Part shown: piece by piece, positions 1-5,080 of the stretch
Layout of the letters: each line of letters opens with the position of its first letter
Position numbering within the stretch: the stretch's first letter is position 1
Assembly (NCBI GenBank): GCA_003518245.1
Contig: DOZA01000015.1
Location: forward strand, 1-5,080
Source of the DNA: Bacteroidales bacterium
GTDB taxonomy: Bacteria > Bacteroidota > Bacteroidia > Bacteroidales > VadinHA17
Length of the DNA stretch: 5,080 nt
Direction: 5' to 3'
Program-made: the position numbers and the translations under genes
The notes under the pieces: model-generated
What the model saw: only the letters and a program-made list of their open reading frames with translations
What the model was told of the DNA's origin: nothing
The model's database searches: none

Positions 1-50
1 TCAGCGAGGCAGAGCTTGCTTTCAGCAATCTCAGGATCCTCGGTTCCAAA

Positions 51-106
51 AATCCATTATTCCAACAATCCATCATTCAATCATTCCAATAATCCATCAC
101 TCCAAC
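51..106. repeat. Degenerate short tandem repeat cluster, AATCCATYAYTCCAAY
   Basis: Three copies of a 16-base unit with consensus AATCCATYAYTCCAAY lie back to back. Copy 1 is at 51-66, copy 2 at 67-90 (interrupted by an 8-base insertion, AATCATTC or equivalent) and copy 3 at 91-106. Copies differ at one or two pyrimidine positions. The block is strongly C/A/T biased with almost no G on this strand. It lies between whatever is to the left and the leader of the gene at 185, and I see no gene in 1-184. The units are too short and have no spacers, so this is not CRISPR. It is likely an intergenic simple-repeat block; any function is unknown. Confidence 0.6.
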
Positions 107-184
107 AATAATTACAGGTCTTTCATGTTATATTTTTGAAAGATTTTTTATCTTTAACAGGTTATAAATAAAGAATTTCATCAA

Positions 185-1825
185 ATGGCTAGTCTCAAAC
201 TTTCCCTTGGATTAATACCTTCCACATCAAAAATAGAGCAGGAAGAAAATGCTCTTATAGAAGAATTTGAGAAACTGAATAAATTCAGTGAATCGGATGA
301 ACTGAAGCGGTTTAATGAGCTGGATGCCCGGGTCAATTCAACCGATTTCAAATCTAAAAAGAAACAAATTGTTGATCTCAACTTTAAGGATTCTGAGGAA
401 TATAATAAAGAGGAGGAATTTAAGAGACTGGATAAAAACAAGGATCTGGCCATATATTTCAAAATACGCGACAGTGTGGACCTGAAGAAATACCAGGAGC
501 TGGACGGATCGGAAAAGGTTAAACGATATGAAGAGCTTAATAAAACTGTAAATTCTTCAGTTTTCAGGGAGAAGCAGAAGATGAGACCTATCACTTTTAA
601 AACCACCGAGGAATACAATAAGTATAAAGAATACAAACGGCTTAAGTCTGATTCGAATGTAAAAGCCTATAATAAACTACTTAAGAAGGGAAAGAAGGAA
701 GAGGCTGAAAAACTTCAATCACTTGCAGGGATAAAAAGATACAGGGACCTGGAGAAGTTTATTAATACTCCTGAATTCCTTGAAAAAAAGAATATGAAGC
801 CAATAACTTTCAAGGATACTGATGAATACAAGCTTTACCTTGAATATAAAACCCTGAAAGGTGATTCTGATATTAAATTCTTTTTCAAGTTTAAGGATTC
901 CCGAAAACTGTCCAACTTCAATAAGCTGGATGGTTCACAGAAAGTATCAAGGCACAAGGAGCTTAAAGAATACCTGCAGACTGATGAGTTCAAAGAAAGG
1001 AAAGAATACCTGCTTGACAAGAAGCGTTATGAAAAATCTGATCTGTATACTTTGGAACATGAATACGAAACACTGAAGAACGGTAATGATATAGTATGGT
1101 ACTTCAAGGTCAAAGATTCTAACAAGTTTGATGCCCTTAAGCACCGGGAGCTAACTTTCAGCGATGAATTTGATGATAATAAACTGGATACAAAGAAATG
1201 GATTACCAACCATTACTGGGGCGACAGGTTACTGAACGAAAGGTATTCACTTGAAACAGACCTGCATTGTTATAGTGAATCCGACAATTTTGATGTAGGG
1301 AGCAGCATTTTGAGCATCAGTACCAGGCCTCAGAAGAAAATAGGAAAGGTATGGAATCCTGACCTGGGTGGTTTCAGGAACAAAGAATTCAACTATACAA
1401 CTGGAATAATAAGTACAGGTAAAAGCTTCAGGCAGAAATATGGAATTTTCCAGTCAAAAGTTAAACTTAATACTGCTATCGGGCCAAAGCATGCTTTTTA
1501 CCTGCTGGCTGATAAAGTTACTCCGCATATTGATATTTGTCGTACTGGCAAAGGTAAGGTATGGATGGATTTCTTTTCCAATGGCAAATCATCAGCCAGA
1601 ACATCTATCGCGGGAAAATATGGCAGGGGGTTTTATATCTATACTCTGGAATGGACCTCAAATAAAATGATCTGGAAGATAAATGGTTACGAAGTATTCA
1701 GACATACGGGCAATATACCGGATGAGCCAATGTACTTAAACTTTTCCGGTGGTCTGGATAAACCAATATCCGGTTCCAGCTCTATAGAAATTGATTGGGT
1801 AAGAGTATACAATTATAAAAATTGA
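185..1825 (+). CDS. Repeat-containing protein with C-terminal GH16-like domain, probably catalytically inactive
   Basis: A 546-residue protein in two parts. Residues 37-321 hold four ~70-residue charged, Tyr/Lys/Glu-rich, probably helical repeats, with a half unit at about 20-47. Residues ~322-546 match the GH16 beta-jelly-roll layout: LTFSDEFD (323-330), FNYTTGIIS (402-410), YGIFQSKVKL (419-428), HAFYLL (436-441), YTLEW (486-490), PMYLNFSGG (515-523) and a final IDWVRVYNY (536-544). Active GH16 enzymes carry ExDxxE, with Glu as nucleophile and acid/base; the equivalent here is HIDICR (448-453), which keeps Asp450 but has His and Arg in place of the two Glu. WPAFW, typical before the motif, is KHAFY. 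This predicts glycan or partner binding rather than hydrolysis. The N-terminus (MASLKLSLGLIPSTSK) has no signal peptide or lipobox. ATG185 is the only ATG after an in-frame TAA at 155-157, so an exported longer form is unlikely; the protein is probably cytoplasmic. The domain assignment is fairly secure; the role is unknown. Confidence 0.88.
   Translation: MASLKLSLGLIPSTSKIEQEENALIEEFEKLNKFSESDELKRFNELDARVNSTDFKSKKKQIVDLNFKDSEEYNKEEEFKRLDKNKDLAIYFKIRDSVDLKKYQELDGSEKVKRYEELNKTVNSSVFREKQKMRPITFKTTEEYNKYKEYKRLKSDSNVKAYNKLLKKGKKEEAEKLQSLAGIKRYRDLEKFINTPEFLEKKNMKPITFKDTDEYKLYLEYKTLKGDSDIKFFFKFKDSRKLSNFNKLDGSQKVSRHKELKEYLQTDEFKERKEYLLDKKRYEKSDLYTLEHEYETLKNGNDIVWYFKVKDSNKFDALKHRELTFSDEFDDNKLDTKKWITNHYWGDRLLNERYSLETDLHCYSESDNFDVGSSILSISTRPQKKIGKVWNPDLGGFRNKEFNYTTGIISTGKSFRQKYGIFQSKVKLNTAIGPKHAFYLLADKVTPHIDICRTGKGKVWMDFFSNGKSSARTSIAGKYGRGFYIYTLEWTSNKMIWKINGYEVFRHTGNIPDEPMYLNFSGGLDKPISGSSSIEIDWVRVYNYKN
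293..1147 (+). repeat. Four ~70-residue protein repeats encoded in tandem
   Basis: Units encoded at 293-508 (residues 37-108), 509-730 (109-182), 731-934 (183-250) and 935-1147 (251-321). Each unit reads in order: an RYxEL-like helix; a short xVNTPEFxEKK-like segment; an ITFKxTxEY segment; an EYKxLKxxxDIKxYFK segment; and a KDSxKLxxFxxLDG ending. The second unit replaces the KDS ending with a Lys/Glu-rich stretch (KKGKKEEAEKLQSLAG). The fourth replaces ITFKDT with LLDKKRYEK and runs directly into the GH16-like domain. Codons differ between copies, so the duplication is old and the protein pattern has been kept. I do not recognise a named repeat family. Confidence 0.85.
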
Positions 1826-1859
1826 TCCTTTCTTTATTGCCAGATAATCATTTTTGAAT

Positions 1860-1877
1860 GGTATTTATCTGAATACC
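1860..1877 (+). other. Small hairpin downstream of the GH16-like gene
   Basis: GGTATT (1860-1865) and AATACC (1872-1877) form a perfect 6-bp stem with a 6-base loop, 35 bases after the stop codon. A competing 7-bp pairing exists between CAGATAA (1841-1847) and TTATCTG (1865-1871), so the two structures are mutually exclusive. No run of T follows directly, so this is at best a weak terminator or a 3'-end stabilising structure. Confidence 0.3.
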
Positions 1878-1912
1878 TGAATGCTCATTTAATAACAATG
1901 GAATATTTTTTG

Positions 1913-1945
1913 TTTTAAAGTGTCTAATTATATGTGATTCCTTTG
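1913..1945 (+). promoter_or_regulatory. Weak candidate Bacteroidota promoter before the CBM9-like gene
   Basis: TTCCTTTG (1938-1945) matches the Bacteroidota -7 element TAnnTTTG except at the A. TTTT (1913-1916), 21 bases upstream, is a 3-of-4 match to the -33 element TTTG; an exact TTTG at 1909-1912 is 25 bases away, which is too far. Transcription would start roughly 12 bases before the start codon at 1963. AT-rich DNA gives such matches often, so this is only a candidate. A separate promoter is plausible because the gap to the upstream gene is 137 bases. Confidence 0.22.
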
Positions 1946-1962
1946 TCAATAAATCTCATAAA

Positions 1963-2811
1963 ATGAAAATAAAAGTTTTCCTGTTTCTTTTAATACAGAT
2001 AACGTTTAACCCTCTTATAGCACAGGAATCATCATTCCAGAACAAGGTTGACAGAACATTTATAATTGACGGCCTGACAAATGACTGGCCTCATGATTTT
2101 CTTCAAACTGATACATATGGTGAAATGTACTATTCTTTTAAGTTTGATAATAATTCTTTATATCTGTGCTTCCAGACTTTTATTCCTGCAATACAACAGA
2201 AGATTTTAAATTCAGGAGTATTATTAAAACTCAAGTCAAAAGGTAAGAACAAAGTGAATGCACAAATAGAGTATCCTCTGAAATCGGACCTTGAGCGTGA
2301 CCGCAGGCCGGCAAACCGTCCTGTGAACAAGGAACAATTCACTCCATCAAGAGATTCCATGGACATCAGGAGCAATCGTTTTGAATGGATGACTGATATG
2401 AAAACAAAAGGGTTCATTTCTCAAAACGGCACTATGCCCACGTCGGGGCAGGGTATTGAAGTTGCTATTAACCGAACAATGAAAAATTCTTTATGTTACG
2501 AGATCAGGATACCATTTAAAGAATTATATGCAGGTGGCCTCAATAATGAGAATATAAATAATCCTATTACAATCAAAATGACCATTGATGCTATATCAGC
2601 CCCGGGATCCAGGCCTGGAGCATCCGGAAGTATGAGACCGGGGTCAGGTGGAGGAGGAAGACGCAGTGGAGGAGGCGCGCCGGGAGGAATGAGATCGGGT
2701 GGCGGTCGATCTTCGGGAGGTATGAGACCGGGTGGCGCTGGCATGAATACGGGTGCTGCTGCAACATCAAGTAATTACAAACTGGAAATACATCTCAATA
2801 ACAGTAAATAA
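1963..2811 (+). CDS. Secreted protein with CBM9/DOMON-like sugar-binding fold and Gly-rich insert
   Basis: A 282-residue protein. Residues 1-20 form a signal peptide (MKIK, then a hydrophobic core, ending PLIA) with likely cleavage before Gln21; there is no lipobox Cys, so it is probably periplasmic or secreted. The mature protein begins with a pattern common in CBM9-like domains: IDG (35-37) then DW (41-42), followed by strands around YYSFKFDNNSLYLCF (56-70) and a late YEIRIPFKEL (179-188). Residues 200-210 form another strand-like segment. Residues 214-264 are a low-complexity Gly/Arg/Met/Pro/Ser stretch, after which NYKLEIHLNN (271-280) looks like the closing strand. CBM9-like and DOMON-like domains bind sugars or haem; the ligand here cannot be named. 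ATG1963 is preceded by an A/T-rich leader without a Shine-Dalgarno sequence. It lies 64 bases ahead of an exported M1 peptidase on the same strand, so a shared transcript is possible. The fold assignment rests on short motifs and is moderate; export is well supported. Confidence 0.82.
   Translation: MKIKVFLFLLIQITFNPLIAQESSFQNKVDRTFIIDGLTNDWPHDFLQTDTYGEMYYSFKFDNNSLYLCFQTFIPAIQQKILNSGVLLKLKSKGKNKVNAQIEYPLKSDLERDRRPANRPVNKEQFTPSRDSMDIRSNRFEWMTDMKTKGFISQNGTMPTSGQGIEVAINRTMKNSLCYEIRIPFKELYAGGLNNENINNPITIKMTIDAISAPGSRPGASGSMRPGSGGGGRRSGGGAPGGMRSGGGRSSGGMRPGGAGMNTGAAATSSNYKLEIHLNNSK
2602..2754 (+). repeat. Gly/Arg/Met-rich low-complexity insert in the CBM9-like gene
   Basis: Encodes residues 214-264, dominated by Gly with Arg, Ser, Pro and Met. 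The tetrapeptide MR(P/S)G occurs three times (residues 224-227, 243-246, 254-257), each inside a similar GG/GS-led context; the DNA also repeats (ATGAGACCGGG twice, ATGAGATCGGG once). This segment is much richer in G than the rest of the window. It falls between two predicted beta strands rather than at the protein end, so it is probably an extended flexible loop. It may grow and shrink by slippage or recombination. Confidence 0.8.
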
Positions 2812-2836
2812 TATTATTTTCTTGCAAACATTTATG

Positions 2837-2873
2837 TAAGTTTGATCTGGTAATTTTTTTCTCATCAAACTTA
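2837..2873. promoter_or_regulatory. Perfect 10-bp inverted repeat with -7-like box before the M1 peptidase
   Basis: TAAGTTTGAT (2837-2846) and ATCAAACTTA (2864-2873) are exact reverse complements separated by 17 bases. The left arm contains TAAGTTTG (2837-2844), an exact match to the Bacteroidota -7 element TAnnTTTG, and the right arm ends 2 bases before ATG2876. There is no good TTTG at the matching -33 distance. If the -7 box is used, transcription would begin near 2850, the left arm would not be in that mRNA, and the dyad could act as a DNA operator. In a read-through transcript from the gene upstream it could instead fold as a hairpin next to the start codon. The stem is AT-rich and no T-run follows it, so it is not a standard terminator. 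Confidence 0.4.
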
Positions 2874-2875
2874 AT

Positions 2876-4525
2876 ATGATGCTTAGAAAATCCATCCTTT
2901 TAATTTCAGTTATTATGTTCTTCACCGGCACCCTTTTCTCACAGAGATACAGGGAACTGACCCGGCAGGACACATTGCGTGGTTCTATAACACCCGAAAG
3001 GGAATGGTGGGATCTTACATTTTACCATATGAACATAAAAACAAACCCTGCTGATAGCAGTATAAATGGTTATATACTTATTAGGTATGATGTATTAAAA
3101 CCATATAATCTGATGCAAATCGACCTTCAGCCGCCCATGGTAATAAGTAAAATAACACAGGACGATAAAGAACTTGAATTCAGTCGTGATGGCAATGCAT
3201 GGTTTGTTAAAACAGATAAAGAACAGGTAGCAGGTGAATCAAACGAAATTATTGTCTACTACGGTGGCAAACCCAAGGTGAGTCACAGGCCACCCTGGGA
3301 TGACGGGCTTACATGGGTTTATGATGATAATGGTAATTACTTCTACGCCACTGCATGCCAGGGAGGGGGGGCCAGCATATGGTGGCCATGTAAAGACCAT
3401 ATGTATGACGAGCCCGACAGTATGCGTTTCAGCATAACCACACCCGGAAACCTGATGGATGTATCAAACGGAAGGTATAAAGGTGCCACTGATAACCAGA
3501 ACGGAACAAAGACATGGCACTGGTATGTATATAACCCTATCAGTAATTATGTGGTGAATATCAATGTTGGAGACTATGTACATTTCAGTGAAGTATATAA
3601 AGGAGAACTGGGTAAACTTGATTGCGATTATTATGTTTTAAGCTATAACCTGGACAAGGCAAAAGAACATTTCAGACAGGCTACTAAAATGCTTGAGGCT
3701 TTTGAATACTGGTTTGGTCCATATCCTTTCTACGAAGACGGGTATAAGCTTGTTGAAGCACCCTACCTGGGTATGGAGCACCAGAGCTCAGTAACCTATG
3801 GAAATGGATATATGAACGGTTATCGCGGAAAGGATATTAGTGGAACAGGATGGGGAGAAAAATTTGACTTTATCATTATTCATGAATCAGGGCATGAATG
3901 GTTTGCAAATAATATAACATATAAGGATATAGCTGATATGTGGATACACGAAAGCTTTATTGCATACTCAGAAGGATTATATGTTGAATACTGGTTTGGT
4001 AAAGAGGCAGGATTTGAATATCTCAGGGGAGTGCGATCAAATATAAGCAATGACCGTAATATCATTGGGACATATAATGTCAACCGTTCCGGGTCAGGTG
4101 ACATGTACCAGAAAGGAGCTACTATGCTGCATATGATAAGGCAGATAGTCAATGATGATGAAAAATGGAGAGGTATCCTGCGTGGTCTTAATAAAACCTT
4201 CTGGCACCAGACTGTTACTACAGAACAGATAGAAGGATACATGGAGGAGAACACCGATTTTGAGCTTAAACCGATATTCGAACAGTTTCTGCGTGATACG
4301 AGGATTCCTGTGCTGGAGTACAGGTTTACTGATGAAGGCTTAAGATACAGGTGGGGAAACACGGTCAGGGGATTTAATATGCCTGTAAAAGTACACCTTG
4401 GGGGCGAAGAAACATGGCTCGATTTTACACAAAGGGGATGGTCGCTGCTTAAAGGGGTACAACCATGCGAGCTGGTAGTGGATAAAGATTTTTATGTTGC
4501 CGTTCTTAATCTTATGGGTGAATAA
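2876..4525 (+). CDS. Exported M1-family zinc metallopeptidase (aminopeptidase-like)
   Basis: A 549-residue protein. A signal peptide covers about residues 1-22 (MMLRKS, hydrophobic core, TLFS) with likely cleavage before Gln23; no lipobox. Residues ~40-240 are the N-terminal beta domain and include the M1 hallmark segment WWPCKDHMYDEPDSM (169-183). The catalytic domain has GMEHQ (299-303, equivalent to the GAMEN substrate-binding loop), the zinc site HESGH (336-340) with third ligand Glu359 in HESF 18 residues on, and the transition-state Tyr411 in MYQKGATMLHM. All key residues are present, so it should be an active zinc peptidase removing N-terminal residues from peptides, probably in the periplasm. 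The end (about 480-549) is a short beta-rich segment; the large helical C-terminal domain of long M1 enzymes is absent, as in compact bacterial M1 members. ATG2876 and ATG2879 are adjacent; either gives a good signal peptide. It sits 49 bases before a sulfatase gene. Family assignment is secure; substrate is unknown. Confidence 0.95.
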   Translation: MMLRKSILLISVIMFFTGTLFSQRYRELTRQDTLRGSITPEREWWDLTFYHMNIKTNPADSSINGYILIRYDVLKPYNLMQIDLQPPMVISKITQDDKELEFSRDGNAWFVKTDKEQVAGESNEIIVYYGGKPKVSHRPPWDDGLTWVYDDNGNYFYATACQGGGASIWWPCKDHMYDEPDSMRFSITTPGNLMDVSNGRYKGATDNQNGTKTWHWYVYNPISNYVVNINVGDYVHFSEVYKGELGKLDCDYYVLSYNLDKAKEHFRQATKMLEAFEYWFGPYPFYEDGYKLVEAPYLGMEHQSSVTYGNGYMNGYRGKDISGTGWGEKFDFIIIHESGHEWFANNITYKDIADMWIHESFIAYSEGLYVEYWFGKEAGFEYLRGVRSNISNDRNIIGTYNVNRSGSGDMYQKGATMLHMIRQIVNDDEKWRGILRGLNKTFWHQTVTTEQIEGYMEENTDFELKPIFEQFLRDTRIPVLEYRFTDEGLRYRWGNTVRGFNMPVKVHLGGEETWLDFTQRGWSLLKGVQPCELVVDKDFYVAVLNLMGE

Positions 4526-4574
4526 TCGTTATATTTATTGTTTCAGGCATAAGGAACTGCCATAAATACAAAAT

Positions 4575-5080
4575 ATGAAAAAGTCTTTTTTTATTTTCAT
4601 TCTTCTGGCTTCACTTCTTTTATCATGCACCAGGAAGGAGACCAGACCAAATTTCGTTTTTTTCCTTGTTGATGATCTGGGCTGGGCCGATCTGGGCTGT
4701 TATGGAAGCACGTTCTATGAAACACCCAACCTTGACAGACTGGCTTCCAGGGCATTTGTTTTTACCGATGCATATACCTCTTCCCCGGTATGTTCGCCGA
4801 CAAGGGCCAGCATAATGACAGGTAAGTATCCTGCACGTGTAAATATTACCGACTGGATCCCGGGTGATGATCCTAAGAACAGGAGGCTGCTGGGACCGGC
4901 AGACAATCACCAGCTGGCCCTGGAAGAAGAAACAATTGCCGAAGTGATGAAGGCCAATGGTTACAAAACATTCTTTGCAGGCAAGTGGCACCTGGGCGAC
5001 ACTGGCTTCTTCCCTGAAGACCAGGGATTTGATATCAATATAGGCGGGCACCATATGGGTCAGCCTCCCGGGGGATACTA
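4575..5080 (+). CDS. Type I (formylglycine) sulfatase, lipoprotein, N-terminal part
   Basis: The first 168 residues are present and the frame is open to the window edge; family members usually run to about 450-550 residues. Residues 1-18 form a lipoprotein signal: MKK, a hydrophobic core and the lipobox LLSC with Cys18, so the protein is probably membrane-anchored. [11 protein letters not shown] (26-36) gives the metal-binding Asp33-Asp34 pair. CSPTR (73-77, Cys codon at 4791-4793) inside [19 protein letters not shown] is the sulfatase signature C-x-P-x-R, whose Cys is oxidised to formylglycine by a maturase encoded elsewhere. GKWHLG (136-141) supplies further active-site Lys137 and His139. 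It hydrolyses sulfate esters, most likely on a sulfated polysaccharide or glycosaminoglycan; the S1 subfamily and substrate cannot be fixed from this fragment. The start is ATG4575 with an A/T-rich leader, 49 bases after the M1 peptidase stop, consistent with co-transcription. Confidence 0.95.
   Translation, partial: MKKSFFIFILLASLLLSCTRKETRPNFVFFLVDDLGWADLGCYGSTFYETPNLDRLASRAFVFTDAYTSSPVCSPTRASIMTGKYPARVNITDWIPGDDPKNRRLLGPADNHQLALEEETIAEVMKANGYKTFFAGKWHLGDTGFFPEDQGFDINIGGHHMGQPPGGY

Noticed and set aside
1..92. Possible end of an upstream gene entering from the left (open frame to TAA at 90-92)
   Set aside because: All three forward frames are open over most of this stretch and the end runs into the simple repeats; with under 100 bases visible, no frame can be preferred and no product recognised.
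51..106. CRISPR array
   Set aside because: Units are 16 bases, contiguous and imperfect, with no unique spacers and no cas genes nearby.
135..156. Promoter-like TTTG (135-138) and TATCTTTA (149-156) before the GH16-like gene
   Set aside because: The spacing of 10 bases is about half of that expected between the -33 and -7 elements of Bacteroidota, and the -7 match lacks the final G.
181..636. 151-codon open frame on the minus strand, Ser/Leu-rich
   Set aside because: It is antisense to the charged repeat region of the GH16-like gene; its Ser/Leu bias is what Lys/Glu/Asp-rich codons give when read backwards, and no domain is visible.
2496..2744. 82-codon minus-strand open frame, Pro-rich
   Set aside because: Pro-rich reading is simply the complement of the Gly codons in the low-complexity insert of the sense gene.
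3880..4362. 160-codon minus-strand open frame
   Set aside because: It lies opposite the zinc-site half of the M1 peptidase, which has all its catalytic residues; the antisense product shows no signal or motif.
4623..5054. 143-codon minus-strand open frame
   Set aside because: It is antisense to the sulfatase, whose signature motifs establish the + strand as coding.

Overview
The window looks like chromosomal DNA from a Bacteroidota bacterium, probably a free-living or gut/marine polysaccharide degrader. The base composition is moderately AT-rich. Start codons are preceded by A/T-rich leaders rather than clear Shine-Dalgarno sequences. Two exported proteins have signal peptides ending just before Gln, one -7 element matches the Bacteroidota form TAnnTTTG exactly, and the last gene is a lipoprotein-type sulfatase. 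The genus cannot be fixed from the sequence.

Layout, with all genes on the + strand: (1) positions 1-184 hold no supportable gene; they carry a short degenerate repeat cluster (51-106) and the leader of gene 1. (2) 185-1825 encodes a 546-residue protein with four ~70-residue charged repeats followed by a GH16-like (concanavalin-fold) domain. Both catalytic Glu positions of that domain are substituted, and the protein has no signal peptide. (3) 1826-1962 is a 137-base gap with a small hairpin and only a weak promoter candidate. (4) 1963-2811 encodes a secreted 282-residue protein resembling CBM9/DOMON-like sugar-binding domains, with a Gly/Arg/Met-rich insert just before its last predicted strand. 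(5) A 64-base gap holds a perfect 10-bp inverted repeat whose left arm contains TAAGTTTG and whose right arm ends 2 bases before the next start codon. (6) 2876-4525 encodes an exported, compact M1-family zinc metallopeptidase with intact catalytic residues. (7) 4575-5080 is the first third or so of a type I (formylglycine) sulfatase lipoprotein, cut by the window end.

Genes 2-4 are closely spaced (64 and 49 bases), point the same way and all encode exported proteins, so they may be co-transcribed as an envelope/periplasmic degradation set (glycan binding, peptide trimming, sulfate removal). This grouping is inference: no SusC/SusD pair is visible, so it cannot be called a polysaccharide-utilisation locus from this window. 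Gene 1 is separated by a longer gap and encodes a protein predicted to stay in the cytoplasm, so it is probably a separate unit. It is the most unusual item here: a likely GH16 pseudoenzyme attached to a repeat array of unknown function.
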